A DNA stretch of 64,000 nucleotides from Sphingomonas naphthae (GCF_028607085.1 NZ_CP117411.1:434001-498000), one strand, 5' to 3'; counted from the first letter of the stretch, positions 15,010 through 27,186 are shown. A program made the numbers and translations. Notes: generated by a model not told the origin, from the letters alone.

Positions 15010-17757
15010 ATGACAACCGCCGCGACCGCATGGCGACTGGCCCTGCTGGGCTGCACCACGCTGGCGACCTCGCCGCTGATGGCGCAGACCGCCGCCCCGC
15101 CGGCGACCGCCGGCCGCCCCGGCGGATCGGTCCAGCCCGCGACCCCGCCGCAGACCCGGCCCGAACAGCTCCCCGAAGCCGAAGCGCCCGTCGATATCTC
15201 GACCGCCGGCGCCGGTGGATCGGATGGCGGCGAAATCATCGTGCGTGGCCGCTACATCCCGCAGCCGGTGCGCGCGACCCCGCAGGTCATCAGCGTGCTC
15301 TCCACCGCCGACATCGCCCGCGCGGGTGACGGCGACATCGCCTCGGCGCTCGGCCGCGTGACGGGCCTCACCGTGGCCGGCAACGGCTTCGTCTATGTCC
15401 GCGGTCTCGGCGATCGCTACTCGCTGGCGCTGCTGAACGGCCTGCCGCTGCCCTCGCCCGAGCCGCTCAAGCGCACCGTCCCGCTCGATCTGTTCCCGAC
15501 CAGCGTGATCGCCAGCGCGGTCGTGCAGAAGAGCTTCTCGGCCAATTATCCGGGCGAGTTCGGCGGCGGCGTCATCAACCTCACCACCCCCTCGGTGCCG
15601 AAGGAAGCCTATCTCACGATCGGCGGCGGCGTGACGTGGGACAGCGAGACGACCAGCAAGCTGGGCTACACCTACTACGGCAGCAACACCGACTGGCTGG
15701 GCTATGACGGCGGCACCCGCAAGACGCCGGGCGCGCTGAAGGACGCCTTCCTGTCGACCCGCGCCCTGACGCCGGGCAATTACACCAACGCGCAGCTCCA
15801 GGGCTTCGCCGCCAGCCTGTCGAACGCCAGCACCACGCTCCTCCAGCGCAATTTCAACATCCCGGCCAATTTCTCCGGCGACCTGAGCTTCGGCGCTTCG
15901 AAGGAAGTGGGCGACATCAACCTGGGCGTGTTCGGCGCGGCGGGCCTCAGCAATTCGTGGCGCACGCGCGATATCCGCCAGCAGGTGTCGAACGATCCGC
16001 AGCTCGCCTCGCTCCAGCGTGACCAGCAGACCGTCATCACCGACAACCGCATCGTCGCCAACGGCCTGCTCGGCTTCGGCGCGGAATTCGGTCCGCACAA
16101 GATCCGCCTGACCAACCTCTACATCCACGATACGGTCAAGCAGGGCCGTCTGTCGGCGGGCTACAACGCCAACGTCGGCGGCGCGGACCCGATCGCCAAC
16201 CCCGATTTCTACGGCACCCCGCCGATCCTGACGCAGAACACCAACTGGTTCGAGCGCCAGCTGTTCGTGACGCAGGCGGTGGGCGAATATAAGTTCGGCG
16301 ATCTCTCGCTGAACCTGCGCGGCAGCTATGCCAACACCAAGCGCAAGGCGCCCTACGAGCGGACCTTCGGCTACACCTACAGCACCGCCGCCCGGGATTA
16401 TGTGAACTCGGTGTCGAACGTGGCCGGCCAGTCGGCGCAGATCGCCTTTTCCGACCTGAACGAGAACAGCTACGCCGGCGCCGGCGACTTCGGCTACAAG
16501 CTGCCGACCGCGCTCGAATGGCGCATCAGCGGCGGTTACAGCTACAACCGCAATTCGCGCACCTCCTATCGCTACGTGTTCGATTATGTCTCGGGCAGTG
16601 GCGCGTTGCCGCTCAACGCCTCGCAGCAGCGGCCCGACTTCCTGGTCTCGGATTACAATATCTACACCTATAATATCCGCCTGATCGACGCGTCGGGCAG
16701 CCAGGGCACCGCCGCCTACGACGCGGGCCTCACGGTCCACGCCGGCTACGGCCAGATCGAGGGCGAGCTGGCCAAGGGCCTGCGCATCGCCGCCGGTGTC
16801 CGCTACGAAGACGGCAAGCAGTCGGTCCAGCCGCAGGGCGCGGGCTTCGCCGCCACGCTCATCAAGGCCGATTACTGGCTGCCGGGCGCCACCATCACCT
16901 GGAATTTCGCCGACGACATGCAGTTCCGCCTGTCGGCCTCCAAGACGATCGCCCGCCCGCAGTTCCGCGAGCTGGCCTATCAGATCTACCAGGATTACGA
17001 ATCCGATCGCGCCTTCACCGGCAACCCGTTCCTGACGGACAGCAAGCTGTGGAACGCCGACGCGCGCTATGAATATTTCATGGGCCGCGACCAGATCATC
17101 GCGGCGGCCGCCTTCTTCAAGCGGCTCGACAATCCGATCGAGCAGGTGGCGTTCCTGGCGGGCGGCGGCGCGCTGCGCACGGGCTTCGCCAACGCGCCGA
17201 AGGCCGACCTGTACGGCGGCGAGATCGAGGCGACGCATTATTTCGACCTGAGCGGCATGGGTGGCGACCTGCTCGCCGCGCGCAAGCTGCGCGTGTCGGC
17301 CAATTACACCTACACGCAATCCAAGCTGAAGGTGGCGAGCGGCAATGTCGTCGGCCCCGACCTCACGGTGGTGGCGGCCTCCGCCCTGTTCCGCGACGGC
17401 GCCCCGCTGACGGGCCAGTCCGACCATATCGCCAACGCGCAGATCGGCATCGAATCGAGCGATCACCTGTCGCAGCAGACGATCCTGCTCAACTACGCCA
17501 GCCCGCGGGTGAGCAACCGCGGCCCGATCCAGGGCACCGGCCGCCAGCCGGACATTTTCGAGAAGCCGGGTTTCACCCTCGATTTCGTGGCGCGCGAGGA
17601 GATCAACCTCTTCACGCCGATCGAGATCAAGTTCGAGGCACGCAACCTGACCGGCCGCAAGGTGGTGGAATATCAGAAGACCGACACGACCCGGATCTTC
17701 GTCAACCGCTACCAGCTCGGCCGCACCTTCTCGCTCTCGGCCAGCGTGAAGTTCTGA
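15010..17757 (+). CDS. TonB-dependent outer-membrane receptor
   Basis: The 915-residue protein is an outer-membrane active-transport channel powered by TonB. It has a signal peptide ending near LMAQ, a Pro-rich stretch, a TonB-box-like EIIVRGRY near residue 75, a plug domain with VYVRGLGDRYSLALLNGLPL and SANYPGEFGGGVINL, and a 22-strand barrel ending in the aromatic signature SLSASVKF. AGGGGGACGAACACG precedes the start. It follows a large lipoprotein gene on the same strand, which may supply a surface ligand-binding partner as in other receptor-lipoprotein pairs. The substrate cannot be told; no iron, B12 or sugar gene is adjacent. Confidence 0.93.
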   Translation: MTTAATAWRLALLGCTTLATSPLMAQTAAPPATAGRPGGSVQPATPPQTRPEQLPEAEAPVDISTAGAGGSDGGEIIVRGRYIPQPVRATPQVISVLSTADIARAGDGDIASALGRVTGLTVAGNGFVYVRGLGDRYSLALLNGLPLPSPEPLKRTVPLDLFPTSVIASAVVQKSFSANYPGEFGGGVINLTTPSVPKEAYLTIGGGVTWDSETTSKLGYTYYGSNTDWLGYDGGTRKTPGALKDAFLSTRALTPGNYTNAQLQGFAASLSNASTTLLQRNFNIPANFSGDLSFGASKEVGDINLGVFGAAGLSNSWRTRDIRQQVSNDPQLASLQRDQQTVITDNRIVANGLLGFGAEFGPHKIRLTNLYIHDTVKQGRLSAGYNANVGGADPIANPDFYGTPPILTQNTNWFERQLFVTQAVGEYKFGDLSLNLRGSYANTKRKAPYERTFGYTYSTAARDYVNSVSNVAGQSAQIAFSDLNENSYAGAGDFGYKLPTALEWRISGGYSYNRNSRTSYRYVFDYVSGSGALPLNASQQRPDFLVSDYNIYTYNIRLIDASGSQGTAAYDAGLTVHAGYGQIEGELAKGLRIAAGVRYEDGKQSVQPQGAGFAATLIKADYWLPGATITWNFADDMQFRLSASKTIARPQFRELAYQIYQDYESDRAFTGNPFLTDSKLWNADARYEYFMGRDQIIAAAAFFKRLDNPIEQVAFLAGGGALRTGFANAPKADLYGGEIEATHYFDLSGMGGDLLAARKLRVSANYTYTQSKLKVASGNVVGPDLTVVAASALFRDGAPLTGQSDHIANAQIGIESSDHLSQQTILLNYASPRVSNRGPIQGTGRQPDIFEKPGFTLDFVAREEINLFTPIEIKFEARNLTGRKVVEYQKTDTTRIFVNRYQLGRTFSLSASVKF

Positions 17758-17777
17758 GCCTAGGATAAGCCAGGGGG

Positions 17778-17808
17778 AAGGCGGTAGGCCGAGGGGCCCG
17801 CCGCCTTT
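17778..17808 (+). terminator. Probable terminator after the TonB receptor
   Basis: AGGCGG and GGCC pair with GGCC and CCGCCT in an interrupted stem followed by a short T-rich tract, about 20 bases after the stop. Confidence 0.65.
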
Positions 17809-17953
17809 CTTATTGGGGTTCGTCCTGTCGGCGCGGGCTGGCCTCCCCGGGCGGCTGGGTCGCCGTGTGCTGTCGAGGGAGGCCCGGACTGCGCTGAGGC
17901 GAGTATGGTATCGGGCGATCGTTGCGCGCGGGAGCCTTCTGTCGATCATAATG

Positions 17954-17989
17954 AAAAACCCCGGCCACCGCCTTGCGCGATGACCGGGG
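17954..17989 (-). terminator. Intrinsic terminator after lpdA
   Basis: Read on the minus strand, CCCCGG and CCGGGG form a stem followed by five T. It lies 41 bases past the lpdA stop and ends the TCA cluster transcript. The remaining 272-base gap to the TonB receptor shows no gene. Confidence 0.8.
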
Positions 17990-18029
17990 CTCCGCCCGAA
18001 GGCGCCGGCGGGTCGCCCCGCCGGCCGGA

Positions 18030-19427
18030 TCAGATGTGGATCGGCTTGCCGCGCACCGCCATCGCCGCTTCCTTGGTGGCTTCGGCATGGGTCGGGTGGG
18101 CGTGGCAGGTGTAGGCGATGTCCTCGCTCGTCGCGCCGAACTCCATCGCCTGCGCCGCCTGCGCGATCATCGTGCCGGCCACGCTGGCGATCATCCACAC
18201 GCCCAGCACCTTGTCGGTCTCGGCATCGGCGATCACCTTCACGAAGCCCTCGGGCTCGTGGTTGGTCTTGGCGCGGCTGTTGGCGAGCATCGGGAACTTG
18301 CCGACCTTGATCGCGCCCTTCTCCTTCGCCTGCTCCTCGGTGAGCCCCACGCCCGCGATCTCGGGCATGGTGTAGACCACGCTCGGGATCACATCATGGT
18401 TCACGATGCCGGTCAGGCCCGCGATATTCTCCGCGACCGCAATGCCCTCGTCCTCGGCCTTGTGCGCCAGCATGGGCCCAGGGACCACGTCGCCGATCGC
18501 CCAGATGCCGGGCACCGACGTGCCGAAATCATGGTCGATCTCGATCTGGCCGCGCGCGTTGACGCTGATGCCCGCCTTGTCGAGACCCAACCCGTCGGTG
18601 TTGGGCTTGCGGCCGATCGACACCAGCACGGCATCCGCCTCGATCGTCTCGGCCGCGCCACCGGCGGCGGGCTCCACGGTGAGCGTCGCCTTGGCACCCT
18701 CCACCGACACGCCGGTCACCTTGGTCGAGAGCTTGAGTTCAAGCCCCTGCTTCTTGAAGATCTTGTTCGATTCCTTGCGGACCTCGCCGTCCATGCCGGG
18801 CAGGATCTGGTCGAGATATTCGACGACGGTGACCTTCGCGCCGAGCCGCTTCCACACCGAACCCAGCTCCAGCCCGATCACGCCGCCACCGATCACGACC
18901 ATGTGGCCAGGCACCTTGGCGATCTCCAGCGCGCCGGTCGAATCGACCACCACGCCGCCGGCATTGTCCACCGCGACGCCGGGCAGCGGCGTCACCGACG
19001 AACCCGTGGCGATGATGATGTTCTTGGCGCGATAGCTCTTACCGCTCACCTCGACCGTATCGGCCGACGTGAAGCTGGCGAGGCCCTTCAGCCACTCGAT
19101 CTTGTTCTTCTTGAACAGATATTCGATGCCGCCGGTCAGGCCCTTCACGGCCTCCTTGCGCTGGCCGTGCATGGTATCGAGGTCGAGTTCGACCGTCGCC
19201 TTGATGCCCAGCTTCGCGAGCTTGCCGGACGCGGCCTCCTCATACAGTTCGGAGGCGTGCAGCATCGCCTTGGAGGGGATGCAGCCGACGTTGAGGCAGG
19301 TGCCACCCAGGGTCGCGCGGCTCTCGGCGCACGCCGTCTTCAACCCCAATTGCGCCGCGCGGATCGCCGCGACATAGCCGCCGGGGCCGGCACCGATCAC
19401 CAGAACGTCGAAATCATAGTCAGCCAT
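18030..19427 (-). CDS. lpdA: Dihydrolipoyl dehydrogenase (E3)
   Basis: E3 reoxidises the dihydrolipoyl groups of 2-oxo acid dehydrogenase complexes, passing electrons through FAD to NAD+. The 465-residue product starts MADYDFDVLVIGAGPGGYVA (FAD Rossmann motif) and has the redox disulfide in GGTCLNVGCIPSK. The NAD motif is in HMVVIGGGVIGLELGSVWKR, with the second FAD motif at WAIGDV and the C-terminal catalytic dimer sequence HAHPTHAE. The ATG at 19427 follows AAAGAGG; the longer frame runs into a repeat. It is the last gene of the sucA-sucB series, separated from sucB by a GIY-YIG gene and two repeat pairs. Confidence 0.97.
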   Translation of the reverse strand: MADYDFDVLVIGAGPGGYVAAIRAAQLGLKTACAESRATLGGTCLNVGCIPSKAMLHASELYEEAASGKLAKLGIKATVELDLDTMHGQRKEAVKGLTGGIEYLFKKNKIEWLKGLASFTSADTVEVSGKSYRAKNIIIATGSSVTPLPGVAVDNAGGVVVDSTGALEIAKVPGHMVVIGGGVIGLELGSVWKRLGAKVTVVEYLDQILPGMDGEVRKESNKIFKKQGLELKLSTKVTGVSVEGAKATLTVEPAAGGAAETIEADAVLVSIGRKPNTDGLGLDKAGISVNARGQIEIDHDFGTSVPGIWAIGDVVPGPMLAHKAEDEGIAVAENIAGLTGIVNHDVIPSVVYTMPEIAGVGLTEEQAKEKGAIKVGKFPMLANSRAKTNHEPEGFVKVIADAETDKVLGVWMIASVAGTMIAQAAQAMEFGATSEDIAYTCHAHPTHAEATKEAAMAVRGKPIHI

Positions 19428-19441
19428 CACCAGCCTCTTTC

Positions 19442-19516
19442 GTGCTCCGGCGAAGGCCGGAGCGTTGGATAGCGGGTGCATCGCCCGCCGCCAGAACCCC
19501 GGCCTTTGCCGGGGCA
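19442..19516. repeat. REP-type palindrome pair between lpdA and the GIY-YIG gene
   Basis: GCTCCGGCGAAGGCCGGAGC (19444-19463) and CCCCGGCCTTTGCCGGGG (19497-19514) are two palindromes of the CTCCGGC family. The pair abuts the 3' end of the GIY-YIG gene. Confidence 0.8.
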
Positions 19517-19521
19517 CATGC

Positions 19522-19809
19522 TCACATCAGTGCGTCGTAGAGATCGACCCAGTCCGGGTTGCTCTCCTCGATCAGCCTCAATTTCCACGCCCGTTGCCAC
19601 TTCTTCATCCGATATTCGCAGGCTCTCGCGTCCTGCAAATCCTCGAAACGCTCGTGCCAGACGAGAAGCGTGCAACCCTTGGCCTTCGAATGACCTTCGA
19701 CGATCCCGCTGCGGTGCTGCCACGCCCGCTGCGCCAGATTGCTCGTGACGCCCAGATAGGTCTGCCCGCGCCGATGATTGGCCATCAGGTAGACCCATCC
19801 GGGCTTCAC
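19522..19809 (-). CDS. Small GIY-YIG nuclease-domain protein
   Basis: The 95-residue product is a single GIY-YIG domain. It shows WVYLMAN and TYLGVTSNLAQRAWQHR, the tyrosine, arginine and histidine positions of the catalytic fold, then KKWQRAWKLRLIEESNP and a C-terminal DLYDAL. I choose the GTG start, giving VKPGWVYL, with GGGAGCGGGATCG upstream; a longer frame back to 19884 would be read out of a palindrome. Family members resemble the UvrC N-terminal nuclease but have no established role. The gene sits on the same strand as, and between, sucB and lpdA and is bracketed by palindrome pairs on both sides, as if the whole unit had been inserted. Confidence 0.85.
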   Translation of the reverse strand: MKPGWVYLMANHRRGQTYLGVTSNLAQRAWQHRSGIVEGHSKAKGCTLLVWHERFEDLQDARACEYRMKKWQRAWKLRLIEESNPDWVDLYDALM

Positions 19810-19823
19810 CGATCCCGCTCCCC

Positions 19824-19914
19824 ATGCTCCGGCGAGGGCCGGAGCGTTACAGGTTGCGCGGGAACGTCGATATCGATCCTTCACCTCCAGCGCTCCGGCC
19901 TTCGCAGGAGCACA
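19824..19914. repeat. REP-type palindrome pair between the GIY-YIG gene and sucB
   Basis: GCTCCGGCGAGGGCCGGAGC (19826-19845) and GCTCCGGCCTTCGCAGGAGC (19892-19911) are copies of the same family as 19442-19516. The second palindrome ends 14 bases before the sucB stop codon. Confidence 0.8.
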
Positions 19915-19925
19915 TCACCGAAAAC

Positions 19926-21203
<1,278 letters not shown>

Positions 21204-21207
21204 CTCT

Positions 21208-24129
21208 TTACTTGCCCTTCGTAACCGTTTCGTGGCCGAGCGCCTCGGCCACCAGAGCCGCCTGCTGGGCGGCGTGATTTTTCGCGAGCCCCGTCGCGGT
21301 CGCGGCGGAAGCGCGGCGGCCCGCATAGACCGCCCGCATCGGTGCCTTTCCGGCCCTCTCCAGAACCTCTTCGATCAGCGGCTCGACGAAGAACCAGTAA
21401 CCGTTGTTCTTCGGCTCTTCCTGCGCCCAGACGATCGTCTCGACGTTCGGCAGCGTCGCCAGAACCTCCTCCAGCACGTCGCCGGGGAAGGGGTAGAGCT
21501 GCTCAACCCGCAGGATCATCGTGTCGGTGTCGCCGGCCTGATCGCGCGCCTCGGCCAGGTCGTAATAGACCTTGCCCGAACACAGCACGAGCCGCTTCAC
21601 CGCCGCGCCTTCGGGCGCCTTCGGATCGAAAAGGACGCGGTGGAAGCGCGAACCCTCGGCCAGATCCTCCAGGCTCGACACCGCCGCCTTGTGCCGCAGC
21701 AGCGACTTGGGCGTCATGATGATGAGCGGCTTGCGGAACTTGCGCAGCATCTGGCGGCGCAGGATGTGGTAATAATTGGCCGGGGTCGTGCAGTTGGCGA
21801 CCTGGATATTGTCCTCCGCGCATAGCTGGAGGAACCGCTCCGGGCGCGCCGAGCTATGCTCGGGGCCCTGGCCCTCATAGCCATGGGGCAGCAGCATCAC
21901 GAGGCCGTTGACCCTGAGCCACTTCGCCTCGCCGCTCGCGATGAACTGGTCGATCATCACCTGCGCGCCGTTCACGAAATCGCCGAACTGCGCTTCCCAC
22001 AGCACCAGCGTGTTCGGCGCGGCCGACGCATAGCCATATTCGAAGCCCAGCACGCCGAACTCGCTCAGCGGGGAATCCAGCACCTGGAAGCGCCGGTCCA
22101 TCGCCGAGAGCGGGATATATTTGTGGCCGTCCTTCTGGTCGACCCACACCGCATGGCGCTGGCTGAACGTGCCGCGACCCGAATCCTGGCCCGACAGGCG
22201 CACGGCATAGCCGTCCTGCAACAGCGTGCCGTAGGCGAGCGCCTCGGCCGTGGCCCAGTCGAAGCCCTCGCCGCTCTCGAACATCGCCTTCTTGGCGTCG
22301 AGGATACGGTTGAGCGTGCGGTGGACGGTCAGGCCCTCCGGCACAGTCGTCAGCTGCTTGCCGAGCGCCTGGAGCCGCTCGACCTCGACACCCGACACCG
22401 CCGAGCGACGCTCGGTGATGGCCTCGCGCGGGGCGGCGAAGCCGGTCCACTCGCCCTCGAACCAGTCGGCCTTGTTGACCTTGTAATGCTTGGCCGCCTC
22501 GAACTCGCCTTCCAGCCGGGCGACGAAGGCGTCTTCCTGCGCCTTGGTCCAGTCGGCGTCGATCACGCCCTCCTCGACCAGCCGCTTGGTGTAGAGCGAC
22601 GACACCGGCGGATGCGTCTTGATCGCATCATACATCTGCGGCTGGGTGAAGCCCGGCTCGTCGCCCTCGTTGTGACCGAAGCGGCGATAGCACCACATGT
22701 CGATCACGACGTCGCGCTTGAACTTCTGGCGGAAATCGACCGCCACCTTGCAGGCGTAGGTCACCGCCTCGGGATCGTCGCCGTTCACGTGCAGGATCGG
22801 CGCCTGCACCATCTTGGCGATGTCCGAGCAATAAGGCGACGAGCGCGCGAACTGCGGGCTGGTGGTGAAGCCGACCTGGTTGTTGATGACGAAATGCAGC
22901 GTGCCGCCCGTCGAGTAACCGCGCAGGCCGGAGAAGCCGAAGCATTCCATGATGATGCCCTGGCCGGCGAAGGCCGCGTCGCCATGGACGAGGATCGGCA
23001 GCACGCGGGCGCGCTCGATATCGTCGATGCGGGTCTGCTTCGCGCGGCTCTTGCCCAGCACCACCGGGTCGACCGCTTCCAAATGCGACGGGTTCGGGCA
23101 GAGCGACAGGTGGACGCGCTTGCCGTCGAACTCCCGGTCGGTCGAGGTGCCGAGGTGATATTTCACGTCGCCGGAGCCACCCACGTCGTCGGGGTTGGCC
23201 GATCCGCCCGCGAATTCCGAGAACAGCGCGCGATAGGGCTTGGCCATCACGTTGGTCAGCACGTTCAGGCGGCCGCGATGGGCCATGCCGATGACCATTT
23301 CGGAAATGCCCGACTGGCCGCCGTACTTGATGATCGCCTCGAACGCGGGGATCATCGATTCGCCGCCGTCGAGGCCGAAGCGCTTGGTGCCGACATACTT
23401 GCGGGCGAGGAATTTCTCCCACTGCTCGCCTTCGACGACCTTGCCGAGAATGGCCTTCTTGCCCTCGGCGGTGAAGCTGATTTCCTTGTCCTTGCCCTCG
23501 AAGCGCTCCTGAAGGAAGCGACGCTCCTCCACGTCCTGGATATGCATATATTCCAGGCCGACATGGCCGCAGTAATTGGCGCGCAGGGTGCCGACGAGCT
23601 GGCGCAGCGTCGCGGTCTCGAAGCCCAGCTGGCCGCCGAGGTAGATCGGGCGGTCCATGTCGGCGTCGGTGAAGCCGTGGAAGCTCGGCTCCAGATCGGC
23701 CGGCTCCTCCAGCCGCGCCATGCCGAGCGGATCGAGATCGGCGAGCAGGTGGCCGCGCACGCGATAGGTGCGGATCAGCATCGTCGCGCGGATCGAATCC
23801 GACACGGCCGAGGCGATCGAGGCGGCGGATGCGGCCGGGTCGGCGGCGGGGGCGGCGGCAGGGGCGGGCTTGGCGCCCGGCTTGGCCGGCTTCGGCGCCG
23901 GCTCCATCTGGGTCGGGTCGAGGCCCGCGGTCAGCGCGTCGGTGTCGGTCAGCGGCCAGTTCTTGCGCGCCCAGCTCGGGCCCGAAACCGCGCTTTCCAG
24001 CCCGGAGAAATAGTCGCGCCAGTCCGCTTCCACGCTCTGCGGATCGTCGCGAAAGCGGCGGTACAGCGCCTCCGCGAAGGCCGGGCTCACGCCCTCCAAC
24101 TCGTCGAAGCTGCTACCCTCGAAACCCAT
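21208..24129 (-). CDS. sucA: 2-oxoglutarate dehydrogenase E1 component
   Basis: E1 decarboxylates 2-oxoglutarate with thiamine diphosphate and succinylates the lipoyl arm of E2. The 973-residue protein has the E2-contacting N-terminus with [19 protein letters not shown], an Ala/Pro-rich linker (about residues 65-95), the active-site stretch [10 protein letters not shown], and [14 protein letters not shown] of the cofactor domain. The C-terminal E1 domain has [20 protein letters not shown]. The start follows a hairpin-bearing 89-base gap after sucD, with sucB four bases downstream. Length and motifs are those of the usual dehydrogenase. Confidence 0.98.
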   Translation of the reverse strand: MGFEGSSFDELEGVSPAFAEALYRRFRDDPQSVEADWRDYFSGLESAVSGPSWARKNWPLTDTDALTAGLDPTQMEPAPKPAKPGAKPAPAAAPAADPAASAASIASAVSDSIRATMLIRTYRVRGHLLADLDPLGMARLEEPADLEPSFHGFTDADMDRPIYLGGQLGFETATLRQLVGTLRANYCGHVGLEYMHIQDVEERRFLQERFEGKDKEISFTAEGKKAILGKVVEGEQWEKFLARKYVGTKRFGLDGGESMIPAFEAIIKYGGQSGISEMVIGMAHRGRLNVLTNVMAKPYRALFSEFAGGSANPDDVGGSGDVKYHLGTSTDREFDGKRVHLSLCPNPSHLEAVDPVVLGKSRAKQTRIDDIERARVLPILVHGDAAFAGQGIIMECFGFSGLRGYSTGGTLHFVINNQVGFTTSPQFARSSPYCSDIAKMVQAPILHVNGDDPEAVTYACKVAVDFRQKFKRDVVIDMWCYRRFGHNEGDEPGFTQPQMYDAIKTHPPVSSLYTKRLVEEGVIDADWTKAQEDAFVARLEGEFEAAKHYKVNKADWFEGEWTGFAAPREAITERRSAVSGVEVERLQALGKQLTTVPEGLTVHRTLNRILDAKKAMFESGEGFDWATAEALAYGTLLQDGYAVRLSGQDSGRGTFSQRHAVWVDQKDGHKYIPLSAMDRRFQVLDSPLSEFGVLGFEYGYASAAPNTLVLWEAQFGDFVNGAQVMIDQFIASGEAKWLRVNGLVMLLPHGYEGQGPEHSSARPERFLQLCAEDNIQVANCTTPANYYHILRRQMLRKFRKPLIIMTPKSLLRHKAAVSSLEDLAEGSRFHRVLFDPKAPEGAAVKRLVLCSGKVYYDLAEARDQAGDTDTMILRVEQLYPFPGDVLEEVLATLPNVETIVWAQEEPKNNGYWFFVEPLIEEVLERAGKAPMRAVYAGRRASAATATGLAKNHAAQQAALVAEALGHETVTKGK

Positions 24130-24177
24130 GATACTCGTCCTTGCCTATCGGGGAGCTAGACTATGCTCCCGCGCTGG

Positions 24178-24209
24178 GGTTCGTCCCGGCCACTAGGTCG
24201 GGACGAACC
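24178..24209. other. Perfect hairpin in the sucD-sucA gap
   Basis: GGTTCGTCCCG and CGGGACGAACC form an 11-bp perfect stem around a 10-base loop. There is no T run after it on the minus strand. It could be an RNA processing or stability element setting the ratio of sucD to sucAB transcript. Confidence 0.6.
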
Positions 24210-24218
24210 ATGTCCCGA

Positions 24219-25103
24219 TCAACCCTTCAGAAGCGCGCTGAGCGTGGTGCCCAGCTCCGACGGGCTCGCCGCCACGCGGATGCCGGCGGCTTCCATCGCC
24301 GCGATCTTGTCCTCGGCGCCGCCCTGGCCGCCCGACACGATCGCGCCGGCATGGCCCATGCGGCGGCCCGGAGGCGCGGTGCGGCCCGCGATGAAGCCGG
24401 CCATCGGCTTCTTGCGGCCGCGCTTGGCCTCGTCGCGCAGGAACTGCGCGGCTTCCTCTTCGGCCGAACCGCCGATCTCGCCGATCATGATGATCGACTG
24501 GGTCGCGTCGTCGGCCAGGAACAGTTCCAGCACGTCGATGAAGTTGGTGCCGTTGACGGGATCGCCGCCGATGCCGACGGCCGTGGTCTGGCCCAGGCCC
24601 TCGTTGGTCGTCTGGAACACCGCCTCATAGGTCAGCGTGCCCGAACGCGACACGACGCCGACCGAACCCTTGGAGAAGATCGAGCCCGGCATGATGCCGA
24701 TCTTGCATTCGCCGGGCGTCAGCACGCCGGGGCAGTTCGGGCCGATCAGGCGCGACTTGCTGCCCGTCAGCGCGCGCTTCACGCGCACCATGTCGAGCAC
24801 GGGAACGCCCTCGGTGATGCACACGATCAGCGGCACTTCGGCGTCGATCGCCTCCAGGATCGAATCGGCGGCGAAGGGCGGCGGCACGTACACGACGGAG
24901 GCCGTGGCACCGGTTACCTTGACCGCTTCGTGCACGGTGTCGAAGTTCGGCAGGCCCAGGTGCGTCGTGCCGCCCTTGCCCGGCGTCACGCCGCCCACCA
25001 TCTGCGTGCCATAGGCCAGCGCCGCTTCGGTGTGGAAGCTGCCGGTCTTGCCGGTCATCCCCTGGGTGATGACCTTGGTGTTCGCGTTGACGAGGATGCT
25101 CAT
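24219..25103 (-). CDS. sucD: Succinyl-CoA ligase, alpha subunit
   Basis: With SucC it converts succinyl-CoA to succinate while making ATP or GTP. The 294-residue product begins [20 protein letters not shown], with the CoA-binding Rossmann region [20 protein letters not shown]. The [20 protein letters not shown] motif follows, and the phosphorylated histidine lies in [10 protein letters not shown] near the C-terminus. It lies downstream of mdh and a small lipoprotein gene and upstream of sucA on the same strand. The beta-subunit gene sucC, usually the immediate neighbour, is not in the window, so the complex depends on a gene elsewhere. Confidence 0.97.
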   Translation of the reverse strand: MSILVNANTKVITQGMTGKTGSFHTEAALAYGTQMVGGVTPGKGGTTHLGLPNFDTVHEAVKVTGATASVVYVPPPFAADSILEAIDAEVPLIVCITEGVPVLDMVRVKRALTGSKSRLIGPNCPGVLTPGECKIGIMPGSIFSKGSVGVVSRSGTLTYEAVFQTTNEGLGQTTAVGIGGDPVNGTNFIDVLELFLADDATQSIIMIGEIGGSAEEEAAQFLRDEAKRGRKKPMAGFIAGRTAPPGRRMGHAGAIVSGGQGGAEDKIAAMEAAGIRVAASPSELGTTLSALLKG

Positions 25104-25160
25104 CCGTTTAGTCGCCCCTTGCTTGTCCGTGCGCCGCGATCGCGGCGCCGTGCGAATTGC

Positions 25161-25549
25161 TCAATAGCTCCAGATCGTCCCTTCGGGCGGCTTGCGGACC
25201 GTCCCGTCATAGACGACCCCGCCCACCTGCCGCTTCTGGATATTGCCGACGCAGACCACCTTGGCCGGAAGCATCCGGCTGGTTTCCATCGTCGTGAACG
25301 TCCAGTTGAAGTCGCCGCCGGCGCCGCCCGCCTTCCACTCGCCCGGATACGGATTGCCGTAGACGCCGTGGTCGGCCTCCTGAAGCTGGTTCTCCCAGCT
25401 ATAGGCCTGCGGAAAGATGTCCTTGGCGCGGGCGAGGCACGCGATCTGCGCCTCGCGCTGGTCCTTGGTCGCGGCACCGTCGTCCTCGCCGCACCCGCCC
25501 AGCAACGCGAGGCAGGTCAGAGCGAGGATGGCGGGTGCCGCGCGTCGCA

Positions 25550-25550
<1 letters not shown>
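25161..25550 (-). CDS. Small lipoprotein of unknown function between mdh and sucD
   Basis: The 129-residue product begins with MRRAAPAILALTCLALLGGC, a lipoprotein signal with lipobox LGGC at Cys20. The mature part is hydrophilic, with paired motifs CLARAKDIFPQ and VVCVGNIQKRQVGG and ends TIWSY. Two further cysteines (Cys38 and Cys100) could form a disulfide in the periplasm. Its ATG overlaps the mdh stop by one base (TGATG), so it is translated with a TCA-cycle enzyme although it is exported. I do not recognise a family. It occupies the place where sucC is found in many alphaproteobacteria. Confidence 0.8.
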
Positions 25551-26521
<971 letters not shown>

Positions 26522-26643
26522 TTAGACCAAGGTACGACTGGCCCGCACAGGTCGCACGGGCGAAGAGACGGGCGACCGCTTAGCCCCATGTCCCCCGAGG
26601 GGCAACCGCCTAACCGCGCTTTATGGCCGGGATTTTGGCCACA

Positions 26644-27186
26644 TTATTGCGCGATCATTGCCGCCAGCTTCAATACCGTGTTGCGATTGCGCGCCGTCAC
26701 CATCGATCCGGCGGCCTTGTCGAGCAGCGCCGGGGTCAGCTTGCTGTCCGCCACCCCCGCGCCATAATCGATCCACAGCGCCTCGCCGGCCCGCGCGACC
26801 CGCTCGCCGTCCGCGCATTTCGCCTCGATCGCCGCCACCGCGCCCGCCGCGATCGGCCGCTTGGCGAGGCACAGGTGGAGCAGCTTCGGGCTCGCATTGG
26901 GAAAGGGGTCTTGCGCGGCATAGCCCGCCCATTGCTCCGCCGACCGCGCGACCGCCTCGACCGGAAAACCGAAGCGCGCCGCGATGACCGACTCGACCAG
27001 CGCCTCGGCCGCCGCCGTGTCGCCGTCCGACTCGAACAGGATGTTGCCGCTGGCGATATAGGTCCGCGCGTTCGCCGCCCCGGCCTCGCCCAGCGCGGCG
27101 CGCAATTCCGCCATCGGCACCTTGCGGTTGCCGCCGACATTCACGCCGCGCAGCAGCACGATCCAGCGCGTGGTCGCTTTCCCCAT
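26644..27186 (-). CDS. DUF1697 family protein
   Basis: The 180-residue product belongs to the DUF1697 family of small cytoplasmic proteins with no assigned reaction. Diagnostic stretches are WIVLLRGVNVGGNRKVPMAE at the start, TYIASGNILFESD, and the C-terminal LTPALLDKAAGSMVTARN followed by NTVLKL. I start at the ATG giving MGKATTRW; twelve codons upstream is another start without a better ribosome site. It is divergent from gmk with 44 bases between the starts. Nothing in the context points to a pathway. Confidence 0.88.
   Translation of the reverse strand: MGKATTRWIVLLRGVNVGGNRKVPMAELRAALGEAGAANARTYIASGNILFESDGDTAAAEALVESVIAARFGFPVEAVARSAEQWAGYAAQDPFPNASPKLLHLCLAKRPIAAGAVAAIEAKCADGERVARAGEALWIDYGAGVADSKLTPALLDKAAGSMVTARNRNTVLKLAAMIAQ

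Noticed and set aside
14983-18198. 1071-residue open frame on the minus strand opposite the TonB receptor
   Set aside because: It lies against a clear receptor gene and has Arg/Ala/Val-rich shadow composition; no domain.
17973-19472. 499-residue frame on the plus strand opposite lpdA
   Set aside because: The antisense of lpdA; high Arg/His content and no recognisable motifs.
21856-24159. 767-residue frame on the plus strand opposite sucA
   Set aside because: An antisense shadow of a certain gene; composition matches the other shadows.
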